Source: Peribacillus sp. Bi96 | GTDB taxonomy: Bacteria; Bacillota; Bacilli; Bacillales; DSM-1321 | Direction of reading: 5' to 3' | Assembly: GCF_918698115.1 (NCBI RefSeq) | Contig: NZ_CAKKLV010000003.1 | Coordinates: 186,001-250,000 of the forward strand | DNA length: 64,000 bases | Notes under the pieces: generated by a model | The model's input: only the letters and a program-made list of their open reading frames with translations | What the model was told of the DNA's origin: nothing | Database searches by the model: none | In this document: in pieces, positions 56,701 through 64,000 of the stretch | Layout of the letters: every line of letters begins with the position of its first letter | Position numbering within the stretch: position 1 is the stretch's first letter | Program-made: the position numbers and the translations under genes

Positions 56701-57300
56701 TTATTCTAAATCGTTTTGTTCTTAGTCATGCACGTGACCCCAAAGTATCTAAAATCGTTCTTTTGCGTCGCTTCCCTCATGTCTCTTTCACTTTATTTAC
56801 TTCAATTTTCAACATGATACTTCTATAGAAGTAGGGTTCACCGTCATCATTTCGGAATCTAAAGATTCAAAATCCGTTTGTAAATCGTTGGAGCTACATG
56901 AGATTCATTTGCATCCTTCGCTTATACCAGCAACCTTCTCATGTTTTCCTTTGCTAAAAACCATAGTTTTTTGTATATATATTCTAGCGTGGTGTATTCC
57001 TGGATATATATTATTTTGTTTGTCACTATAATACTTTCCCTTCTTCCGCAATACTTTCGCTGCATTCCAGTACAAGAAGTCAGTCATCTAAAATTCCATT
57101 TTCCAATCGGTACAATTCCCATAGATTCACCTCAAATTAATTCCTTTTTAGTGAGCGTTTTTAGCAGTTTGCAGCAGTCAATTTTTGAGTAACATGCAAA
57201 CCAAAGGAAATATACGGCCTCTCGATGTAGTTTACGTCAATGTGGGTATCACAGCATTTTCCCTGGGACATTTCTGATGGAAATCTTCATCCCTTTTTTT
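56701..57300. other. Intergenic region, probably decayed DNA
   Basis: No gene supported. Short minus-strand frames (for example 56905-57087) lack ribosome sites and known motifs. The region borders the mobile element that starts near 57301. Confidence 0.4.
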
Positions 57301-57430
57301 AAAAAGGCTTTGTTAAGTAGTATTGTTGTTTTTCAGGTATAAAATATGGGAACGTCCGATTTGGACGTTCCCGTTCTTATTCCATTAAAGCCCCCTATAA
57401 TGGAATAACTGTATAGCTAATGAAGCTTTT

Positions 57431-57922
57431 TTAAAAGCTGTGTTTCCCTGCCCAAGCTCCTTGCATTTTACTTAGGAATACAATTTGCCCAATATGATAT
57501 GCGTCGTGCAATGCTAAACTCTTCAGTTCAAGCACTAATGATCTTTCTCCAGGGATCTGTCTATACAAATCTTCATGTTCTGATTTTGCTAGTATTTTTT
57601 CAAGTTCACGATGAACATAAAAGTATTCTTGTTTTGTTTCCTTCCAATTTTGAAACGTCTCAGTTGGTAATCGAAATGTAGATTCATTATCTTCTGCCTG
57701 GGGTTCATTCGCTGTTTCACCAAGAAATCGCATCAGAAGTCTCTTTTTATAGAAGAGTAAATGACAAACTAATTCCCAAATGGAATTCATTGCCCCCTCA
57801 CCTGGTTTCCAAATTGCCTGTTCAAAAGTAATAACCTCTAGCACTTTTTCAAGTGGTGGAAACCAGTCTTCTTCATCTAAGCAGCTTGCCCATTGTTGTA
57901 ACAAAAGTGTCTTTACATCCAT
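57431..57922 (-). CDS. DinB/YfiT-like four-helix protein
   Basis: A 163-residue DinB-superfamily protein, a four-helix metal-binding fold of unspecified thiol- or damage-related function. Possible metal ligands are His in WELVCHLLFYKK (about 53) and the C-terminal ALHDAYHIGQI pair. The start is an ATG behind GAGGGAAT. It is intact although it lies beside a decayed transposase inside shared inverted repeats, so it may be a passenger gene. Confidence 0.8.
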   Translation of the reverse strand: MDVKTLLLQQWASCLDEEDWFPPLEKVLEVITFEQAIWKPGEGAMNSIWELVCHLLFYKKRLLMRFLGETANEPQAEDNESTFRLPTETFQNWKETKQEYFYVHRELEKILAKSEHEDLYRQIPGERSLVLELKSLALHDAYHIGQIVFLSKMQGAWAGKHSF

Positions 57923-58124
57923 TTTCTATTCCCTCCAATTTAATCCCTTTAATAGATAATCCCTTTGGTCAAAATTCATTTGCGGCGTTTTGTAGATAGC
58001 TCACTAATTAAGGTGTCATGCCAATTCCTTGTTCAATTAAACTGGCCCTTTAACGGAACAAGGAACGTTCCGTTATTTGGAAAATTCTGATAACCTTAGT
58101 TTATCATAAGTTATGTTAACTGAG

Positions 58125-58867
58125 AAAGAACAACTGTCTAAAACCATTTTGGTTATCGTAAAGTTATCTTTTATATGTTTGATGGTGTCTAAGAATTGGA
58201 ACCAGCTCAAATAATGGTCTAGATATTTAGTCGCTACACCATTAAAACGTTCTCTTTTGGTGGTCTCTGGCTACAAGAACGCATACTTGGTCCTTATTTA
58301 TTCCTCTAAACTCCGAACTACCACCGCGTAACCTTGGTTTTCGACCTTGGATATTCCGTTTTCCCTTCTCGGAATAGAGGAAATAGGTTTCATCCATTTC
58401 TACTATGCTTTCGAAAAGTTCAAAATCCATCTGTTTCAATGCAGTTAGAATTTTATGCCTCCAATAAAAAAGCGTCACATAATGAGCACCAATGAGTTTA
58501 GCTGATTTCCGAAGGGAATACCCTTCAATCATACATTCGATGAACTGAAGCCATTTACTAGGCATATGAGTTCTGTGAAGAGGTTCGTCATATCTGTGAA
58601 TGTTTTACCGCACTCTTTGCAGCGGTATCTTTGACGTTCAATGGTATTGATTGTAGTTTTTACCTAATATTTATCGAAGCGAATGACATTAGTGGATTGA
58701 CAATGGATGCAGGTGTAGCCGTCTTTGTGTTTCTGTTCTGATACATCAGTGAATGCAGACTCTGTTTCTCCCGCACTCCCTAATGAGTTTGTGAAGAACT
58801 CCTTCAATCGCTGCTGGTCTCTTTGGCTAAGATTTCTGATTTGGTTAATGATTTCCGCTAACGCCAT
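58125..58867 (-). pseudogene. Degraded IS1595-family (ISXO2-like) transposase
   Basis: Pieces in order on the minus strand: MALAEIINQIRNLS with a zinc-ribbon start CIHCQSTNV (58867-58664); a shifted frame with RQRYRCKECGKTF completing the ribbon; a third frame (58565-58242) with the helix-turn-helix SLRKSAKLIGAH, the DDE motif VEMDETYF and GRKPRLRGG; then, after a deletion, NGVATKYLDHYLSWFQFLD near 58240-58180. At least two frameshifts and one internal deletion make it non-functional. Confidence 0.85.
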
Positions 58868-59056
58868 TAAAACTCACTCGCTCTCAGTAATTTCAGTTCA
58901 TTACAGAACGTCCGTTCGCGAAAATCAAAAAACAACATTATTCTTTAACAAAGCCTTTTAAAAAAAGTTTGCCACACTGGTGCTCTCGATGCTTCGGCAG
59001 CCTTTTTCCAACATGATTTATCTTTTGTTTTAATAATCCGCTGAATTCCCGGATTA

Positions 59057-59728
59057 TCATAAATTGTTGAATTCGCCATTCTTCCTATCTGGTGGCAGGA
59101 TGTCATCCATTTTTGTTTTTGCATGCCGACGGTATAAAACTGTCCAGGCAATGGTCGCCCCTAGAATCGAATAGAAAACAACTGGTGATACAGCCAAAAA
59201 GGATGCTACTGACAAGCGGAGCAACAAGAGCATTTTAACAACTGCTTCCCCGACCAAAGCGATTCCCCACACAGCGGTCATCAACCTGACGACAAAACGA
59301 AAATACGCAACATCCCAATTTTGTTCAAATTTACCCTTCTTGTTATTTTCCCCACTCACACTAAAGCGAATGCCGAAGTGATAAATTAACGGTTTGCTGA
59401 ACATTAAAGAACCGATAAAAATAAGCCCCAAAAATCCGGTAACCATTGATTCTCTCATTAAAATCCACTTTTCACTTCCGTCAAATAAAAAGGCCAAAAG
59501 ACTAAGGACGAACCCAGTCAGCATAAACAAACCAAACGCATCGGCCTTTCGGTGTATCATAAAATGATAAAGATTATCCGCCAAAGGGATAATCGTTGCG
59601 AATAACAAAGAAGTAAAACCGGAGAAATGTGTTAATAAAAGATTATAAACCACCAGCGGCATAATTCCGTTCATAATGATGCTGAATGCAATCGATTTAA
59701 CCAACTTTACTTTTCCTGATAATTCCAC
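59057..59728 (-). CDS. VC0807-type membrane protein
   Basis: A membrane protein of about 223 residues with six or seven hydrophobic helices. MNGIMPLVVYNLL, PLADNLYHFMIHRKADAFG and NWDVAYFRFVVRLMTAVWGIALVGEAVVKMLL match the uncharacterised VC0807 family. The start is GTG at 59728 behind GGGGAGGGG; nine more residues are possible. It is a single gene between two decayed insertion sequences. Function is unknown. Confidence 0.82.
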   Translation of the reverse strand: MELSGKVKLVKSIAFSIIMNGIMPLVVYNLLLTHFSGFTSLLFATIIPLADNLYHFMIHRKADAFGLFMLTGFVLSLLAFLFDGSEKWILMRESMVTGFLGLIFIGSLMFSKPLIYHFGIRFSVSGENNKKGKFEQNWDVAYFRFVVRLMTAVWGIALVGEAVVKMLLLLRLSVASFLAVSPVVFYSILGATIAWTVLYRRHAKTKMDDILPPDRKNGEFNNL

Positions 59729-59924
59729 TTTTACCCCTCCCCAATTTCCCCTCACTTATCTCATTCATTATTTATATACTGACAGTGTCTTTGTCGTTCT
59801 GTAAATATTATTTTACCATTTTTTTCTTGTTTTCTTGTTCATCAATAATTTAGCAATAGTAATACTCCGTTATTTCTTCCATTAATTTAACATTATAAAA
59901 GGTGGAAAGAATGTAGAACTAACC

Positions 59925-60308
59925 TGCCCCGCTAGTTGACTAAAAAAGCTGCCTTAAGACAGCTCCCATCTTCAGCTATAACCTGTTCCAATTATCTTGT
60001 GTATTATTTTCATCACCAGACCACTACAAAATCTTGCTGCCTTTTGATTATCTCAAATTCAGAGTTGAAAAATTCCTTCATACCAAATCCAACTCCGAAG
60101 GATTTGAAAGACATAACACCGAAAAATTCTTGCACTTATTAAAATCCGAATTTCTCCATCTTCAAGATTTCCCCAAAAGAAAATATCCGTTACTACAATC
60201 ATCAACGAATCAAGGTAAAATTAAAAGGCATGAGCCCGGTAGGTTACCGGGTTCATGCCCTCAAGGCTGCCTAAATAAATGAAGTGTCTAACTTTTTGGG
60301 TTCACTTC
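59925..60308 (+). mobile_element. Remnant of an IS3-family (IS150-type) element
   Basis: An orfB end in two frames: EKFLHLLKSEFLHLQDF (from 60121), then after a small deletion ENIRYYNHQRIKVKLKGMS and PVGYRVHALKAA with the stop at 60272-60274. The right end GTGTCTAACTTTTTGGGTTCA follows at 60284-60304; a weak left end, TGCCCCGCTAGTTGAC, lies near 59926. It resembles the copy at 49735-49928 but is a separate event. Confidence 0.75.
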
Positions 60309-60344
60309 AAGCTTGGCTCTTTTAAGACTTTTTATCATTTCAAC

Positions 60345-60947
60345 TCATTTATACAATTTAATACGATCCTCAAGTGGTTGGAAATCTTTCTCACCAGCTG
60401 GGGCTGTTGGATGTCCAAATGGCATTTGGGCAATTAATTTCCAATTAGCTGGAGCATCCCATTCTTTTTTCACCTCATCATCAATTAGAGGGTTATAATG
60501 CTGCAAGGTCGCTCCTAATCCTTCTGCTTCGAGCGCAGTCCAAACAACTAATTGGTGCATACCGGATGTTTGTTGGGACCAGATTGGGAAATTATCGGCA
60601 TATGTGGCAAATTGTTCTTGCAATGATTTCACAACAGATTCATCTTCAAAGAATAATACTGTCCCATATCCAGCTTTAAAGGAATCCATTTTTTGTTGAG
60701 TGCCTGTGAAATCTCTCTCACCAACTGCTTTTTTTAAAGCTTGCGTCGTAATGTCCCATAATTTATCATGTGCTGCGCCTGTTAATACAATAAGGCGGGA
60801 AGATTGAGAATTAAAAGCCGATGGCGTATGCTTTACGGCAAATTCAACAATTTCCTTAATTTTATCATCGGATACTTGGATCTCTTTATTGATTCCATAA
60901 TATGAACGTCTCTCTTTAATAGCGGCGTAAAAATCTTTTGTCATCAT
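60345..60947 (-). CDS. mhqN: Nitroreductase-family FMN oxidoreductase (MhqN-like)
   Basis: A 200-residue FMN-dependent NAD(P)H oxidoreductase. IKERRSYYGINKE at the start and HTPSAFNSQSSRLIVLTG (about 40-57) form the FMN pocket, and GLGATLQHYNPLIDD follows near 145. In B. subtilis, mhqN-mhqO-mhqP answer to quinones and thiol-reactive compounds; here the MhqO-like gene is just upstream on the same strand. Reduction of quinones or nitroaromatics is likely. The symbol is by homology and context. Confidence 0.85.
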   Translation of the reverse strand: MMTKDFYAAIKERRSYYGINKEIQVSDDKIKEIVEFAVKHTPSAFNSQSSRLIVLTGAAHDKLWDITTQALKKAVGERDFTGTQQKMDSFKAGYGTVLFFEDESVVKSLQEQFATYADNFPIWSQQTSGMHQLVVWTALEAEGLGATLQHYNPLIDDEVKKEWDAPANWKLIAQMPFGHPTAPAGEKDFQPLEDRIKLYK

Positions 60948-61056
60948 TCGTTCCTCCTGTATATCTGAATATATATCAAAACATTTATCCCATTTTTTAT
61001 TTCTACCTGTTTTAGTATGGGCATTAACCTATATATCATTCGCTTATCGTTTTCAG

Positions 61057-62034
61057 TTATTCTTTAACCAATTCTTTGGTACTTCTTACTGTATCAATGG
61101 GACGGACCAATTTTTCAATTTGATCCCTTTTCGGTTCTAAGAAAGGTGGTAAAGATAACTTTTCTCCAAGTGTTTCATACGGCTCATCCCCCATAAATCC
61201 AGGACCATCCGTGGCAAACTCGAATAAAATTTGTGGCGCCACTCGTACGTAAAGTGACTCAAAAAAGTGACGATCAACATAGCCAGACGTATGAAATTGG
61301 AAGCTTTCCATTCGTTTGATCCATTCTTCTAAAACGGAACGATCTTCTACACGGAATGCTGTATGGTGAACAGTACCAAAACCTTGTCGCGCCTGAGGAA
61401 GGACCGAATTATGTTCGACAATCACCTGGGCTCCATTCCCACCCTCACCTACTTCAAATAGATGGAATGATCCTTCGTTGTCTATTTCTTTGAACAATAG
61501 AACTTTTTCCATCATTTCTTTAAAATAATCGAAGTTTGCGATACGAATGAAAATGGGGCCTAATCCTGTTATGGCGTACTCCAGAGGAATCGGTCCGTTT
61601 TGCCAAGGGATTCCGGCTGCTACCCCTTCATTGTTTTCATCGGATATCAATTGATATTGCTGATCATCAAAATCAACAAAAGAAATGACCTTTTTACCAA
61701 ATTGTTTCTGAATTCCTGTGTTCCCCACTTCTAAACGGTCAAAACGTTTAACCCAATATTCTAATGCGGCATCATTCGGTACACGGAAAGATGTTTTTGA
61801 AATCTCATTTGTTCCATGCACTCCTTTTGGAATGCCAGGAAAGTCGAAGAAAGTCATGTCCGTGCCTGGACCGCCAACATCATCTGCAAAAAACAGGTGA
61901 TAAGTTTGGATATCATCTTGGTTCACTGTTTTCTTCACTAAACGCATACCTAATATATAAGTGAAGAATTCATAATTTTTTTCTGCACTGCTAGTTATGG
62001 CCGTTACATGGTGTATTCCTTTTAATCCATTCAT
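61057..62034 (-). CDS. mhqO: Ring-cleaving dioxygenase of the glyoxalase fold (MhqO-like)
   Basis: A 325-residue two-module vicinal-oxygen-chelate enzyme predicted to cleave hydroquinone or catechol-type rings with Fe(II). Likely metal ligands are His in GIHHVTAIT (about 8-9), His in GTVHHTAFRV and Glu in ILFEFATDGPGF. It matches B. subtilis MhqO in length and ends. First gene of an mhqO-mhqN pair with 109 nt between; an 18-bp palindrome of MhqR type lies 147 nt upstream. Confidence 0.9.
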   Translation of the reverse strand: MNGLKGIHHVTAITSSAEKNYEFFTYILGMRLVKKTVNQDDIQTYHLFFADDVGGPGTDMTFFDFPGIPKGVHGTNEISKTSFRVPNDAALEYWVKRFDRLEVGNTGIQKQFGKKVISFVDFDDQQYQLISDENNEGVAAGIPWQNGPIPLEYAITGLGPIFIRIANFDYFKEMMEKVLLFKEIDNEGSFHLFEVGEGGNGAQVIVEHNSVLPQARQGFGTVHHTAFRVEDRSVLEEWIKRMESFQFHTSGYVDRHFFESLYVRVAPQILFEFATDGPGFMGDEPYETLGEKLSLPPFLEPKRDQIEKLVRPIDTVRSTKELVKE

Positions 62035-62180
62035 TTATTATTCCTCCTCTAAACGATTCAACTTTTTTGTGTTCAGTTTTTAAAATTAATTCCCTACATT
62101 TTCCCTTCAATATGAGTAGCCTATTCATGAGGGTGAACAATAAAGATTTTTTCAGGGAGCAACATTATCTCGAATTAATA

Positions 62181-62198
62181 TATCTTTAATTAAAGATA
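62181..62198. promoter_or_regulatory. MhqR-like operator upstream of mhqO
   Basis: TATCTTTAATTAAAGATA is a perfect 18-bp palindrome with the ATCT...AGAT halves of MarR-type MhqR sites in B. subtilis. Partial copies (TATCTCGAATTAATATATC at 62167-62185 and TATCTCAATTTAAAAG at about 62282-62297) flank it. No regulator gene is in the window. Confidence 0.6.
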
Positions 62199-62316
62199 AT
62201 TTACCATGGAAAACAATTGCTGTCAATGATTAAGAAATGTTCAAGAACAAATAAAGGAATCCATTTTACCCTTAATTAATATATCTCAATTTAAAAGTAA
62301 TTTTACACAAATAAAA

Positions 62317-62361
62317 CACCTTTGTCAACATTCCTATTTTGTTTTAGGATTGTTAAAGGTG
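62317..62361 (-). terminator. Terminator of the aminoglycoside adenylyltransferase gene
   Basis: CACCTTT-CAA-ATTCCTA (62317-62336) pairs with TAGGAT-TTG-AAAGGTG (62345-62361) with small mismatches; TTTTATTTG follows on the minus strand. Confidence 0.65.
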
Positions 62362-62446
62362 CATGTTTCCTTATTTTTTTAAAGAGAATCTCGGTATCCA
62401 TACACCAAGAAATCACCTTTTCCTTGTTACACACGCAGCCAAGAAG

Positions 62447-63316
62447 TTAATAAATTTCAGTCGCATTTGCCGGTAGGTCCTGGATATGTTTCAGGTAACT
62501 ATACACACGCCGATCATATTGATAAGGATAATCACAATTCAAATGTTTACCCACATATGCGGCAGTACTGTCAAAATGATCACACATTGCAAATAATGCA
62601 TTCCATATACCATCAATGCTTCCATCTGCATAGGTGGCAAGTAATTGCTCCCAGCTCTTTTCCGATATAAATTTCTCAAGGTATTTACCTGACTTACCTA
62701 CACTTACTGAAAAATTCGTATCAATGCCCACCTTCCATTCCAGCATTTGAATGTGCATCGACCGTATATGAGATAGATGCTCCTGTGCGTAAAGAATTTC
62801 CTTCCTCCATAACCCCTTTGCTACATACGTGGAAATCCACCAGTATTCATTGCAACAATCATCAAAGAATTCAATTGTAGGCTTTTTCACCCAGTAATCC
62901 CTATCAGACGGAGGGGGAATGGAAGGAAGGCACGAATCTTTGTCCATTAAAATGACCGTCAGCTTATCCTCTTTACAATATCTATCCTTTTCACTTAAAG
63001 GGACTAATTGTAAATCAATTCGGTTTCCGTCAGTAAACTGCATCAAATAAGAGAAACGTCCTCCTAATTCTTGTGGGAACAATTGACTGTCTTCTGGCGT
63101 TTGCATGATGATCCGTTTACCGAAGTCATCTATCCAATCAGGGGTCTGCAGAAAAGATTTCAAATCCGTAACAAGATACACGATATCATAATCTTGAAAC
63201 ACATCCTTTTGGACATTGGAATTCGTCCGTGACCCATTCATCCCAACGGCTCGAATCCGGTCATCATTTTCTGCTATATGTACTATTAATGAAAACATCT
63301 CTTCTTCTGTTCGCAT
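62447..63316 (-). CDS. aadK: Aminoglycoside 6-adenylyltransferase (AadK-like)
   Basis: A 289-residue ANT(6)-family nucleotidyltransferase that would adenylylate streptomycin. The catalytic region GMNGSRTNSN (25-34) and QDYDIVYLV (41-49) with Asp residues is intact; RIDLQLVP follows, and FFDDCCNEYWWISTYVAKGLWR begins the helical half. AadK proteins are chromosomal in many bacilli. It is a single gene ended by a hairpin. Resistance itself is not shown by sequence. Confidence 0.9.
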   Translation of the reverse strand: MRTEEEMFSLIVHIAENDDRIRAVGMNGSRTNSNVQKDVFQDYDIVYLVTDLKSFLQTPDWIDDFGKRIIMQTPEDSQLFPQELGGRFSYLMQFTDGNRIDLQLVPLSEKDRYCKEDKLTVILMDKDSCLPSIPPPSDRDYWVKKPTIEFFDDCCNEYWWISTYVAKGLWRKEILYAQEHLSHIRSMHIQMLEWKVGIDTNFSVSVGKSGKYLEKFISEKSWEQLLATYADGSIDGIWNALFAMCDHFDSTAAYVGKHLNCDYPYQYDRRVYSYLKHIQDLPANATEIY

Positions 63317-63360
63317 TCAACATATACCTCCTGTTAATGGAACCGGCCTTGCGTGATGAC

Positions 63361-64000
63361 TCAATATATGTTTGTACCCTCTTGAAAGGACGTTTCAATG
63401 ATTTCTTTTATTCTGGCCAAAAATTTACCACATACCAACCCATCAAGGACCCGATGGTCGATGGATAAACAGAGATTTACCATATTCCTTACGGCAATCA
63501 TATCATCAATGATTACGGGACGTTTGACGATTGACTCAACTTGAAGGATGGCTGCCTGTGGATGATTGATAATCCCCATTGACTGAATGGACCCGAAGGC
63601 ACCTGTGTTATTAATCGTGAATGTACCATCCTGCATATCTTCAGGCTTTAATTTACCCGTTCTCGCTTTTAGGGCTAGTTCATGGATATACCTTGCTATT
63701 CCCTTAATTGATTTTTCATCCACCTGCTTGATCACGGGAACAAATAAAGCATTACTAGAAGCAATGGCAATTGATATATTGATATCTTTCTTTTCTATGA
63801 TTTTATCATCAGCCCACATCGAGTTCATTTCCGGGAATTCCGTAATTGCTTGAGAAATGGCTTTGATGAAAAAAGCAAAGTAAGTTAAATTATAGCCTTC
63901 TTTTTGTTTGAATTCAGCTTTCAATGAATCACGAAGCTTAACAAGCTCCGTTGCATCGACTTCGACCATCATCCAAGCATGAGGGATTTCAGTTTTACTT
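63361..64000 (-). CDS. 2-oxoacid dehydrogenase E2 acyltransferase, C-terminal part (5' end outside window)
   Basis: The catalytic domain of a dihydrolipoyl acyltransferase, the core of a branched-chain or other 2-oxoacid dehydrogenase complex. The frame stays open to base 64000 and begins with PHAWMMVEVDAT, so the lipoyl and E3-binding domains lie beyond the window. MNSMWADD, TFTINNTGAFGS and the active-site SIDHRVLDG (catalytic His) are present. Branched-chain BkdB is the closest type I recall, but the neighbouring E1 genes are needed to tell. Confidence 0.9.
   Translation of the reverse strand, partial: SKTEIPHAWMMVEVDATELVKLRDSLKAEFKQKEGYNLTYFAFFIKAISQAITEFPEMNSMWADDKIIEKKDINISIAIASSNALFVPVIKQVDEKSIKGIARYIHELALKARTGKLKPEDMQDGTFTINNTGAFGSIQSMGIINHPQAAILQVESIVKRPVIIDDMIAVRNMVNLCLSIDHRVLDGLVCGKFLARIKEIIETSFQEGTNIY

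Larger units (their letters stand above)
57301..58956. mobile_element. IR-bounded IS1595-like element carrying a DinB-family gene
   Basis: The left end (AGGCTTTGTTAA from 57305, then GTTGTTTTT at about 57325-57333) and the right end read on the other strand (AGGCTTTGTTAA, 58956-58945, then GTTGTTTTT) form terminal inverted repeats of about 30 bp with 21 clear matches. Between them lie a degraded IS1595-family transposase and an intact DinB-type gene. The flanks are A/T tracts, so a target duplication cannot be judged. Two perfect hairpins (57348-57372 and about 57380-57406) sit inside the left end. Confidence 0.6.

Noticed and set aside
56905-57087. 60-codon minus-strand frame
   Set aside because: No ribosome site or motif; flanked by decayed DNA.
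58945-59151. 68-codon minus-strand frame overlapping the VC0807-type gene
   Set aside because: Overlaps a clear membrane-protein gene in another frame and crosses the mobile-element repeat.

Overview
The window reads as the chromosome of an aerobic, endospore-former-type Bacillota, most like Bacillus or Peribacillus. The grounds are A+T-rich DNA, strong AGGAGG-type ribosome sites, TTG and GTG starts, a pxp/kip cluster in the same order as Bacillus subtilis ycsF-ycsG-ycsI-kipI-kipA-kipR, a fer/YumC-type redox pair, an mhqO/mhqN pair and a B. subtilis-like hut pathway. The species cannot be fixed from this sequence alone. I see no rRNA, tRNA, CRISPR array, plasmid origin or phage genes.

Layout. 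0-3 kb: a short-chain dehydrogenase cut by the window edge, then hutG with a divergent LysR regulator. 3.5-13.2 kb: a formate dehydrogenase island on the minus strand. It holds mrp/salA-type, fdhD, moaA, fdhA, a DUF1641 (ForC-type) subunit, psiE and an MpsC/DUF2294 gene. A second MpsC copy in the opposite orientation bounds the other side. Two related leader regions, each ending in a long hairpin, stand before mrp and before fdhA. 13.5-20.7 kb: gamma-glutamyltransferase with an extra C-terminal domain, a TAXI-TRAP transporter set and a LysR regulator. 20.9-25.9 kb: a sigma-54 activator, its probable enhancer site and -24/-12 promoter, a YfcC-type permease and an isoaspartyl dipeptidase.

26-33 kb: ferredoxin reductase, ferredoxin, a hydrolase, a dihydrodiol-dehydrogenase-like SDR, an MFS carrier and a 2,4-diaminopentanoate-dehydrogenase-like enzyme, with decayed coding fragments between them. 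33.5-39.2 kb: the 5-oxoprolinase (pxpA, pxpB, pxpC) cluster with a D-glutamate-cyclase-like gene, an NRAMP-like permease and an IclR regulator. 39.4-51.5 kb: a sarcosine-oxidase-type flavoenzyme, a highly altered histidine-ammonia-lyase homologue with its own MFS carrier, a 44-residue protein, a second MFS carrier, hutI-hutU and an AraC-type regulator. The promoters of hutU and of the lyase-homologue operon share a 25-bp dyad. 51.7-60.3 kb: another MFS carrier, a TetR-FAD oxidase-half MFS group, and several degraded insertion sequences, one of which appears to enclose a DinB-family gene. 60.3-64 kb: quinone-stress genes mhqN and mhqO, an aminoglycoside adenylyltransferase and the end of an E2 acyltransferase gene.

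Much of the window is peripheral catabolism of histidine, 5-oxoproline, glutamyl and isoaspartyl peptides and formate, each with a local regulator. The observations I would follow first are the duplicated formate-dehydrogenase leader, the lyase homologue that lacks the residues needed to form the MIO cofactor, and the operator shared between that operon and hutUI.
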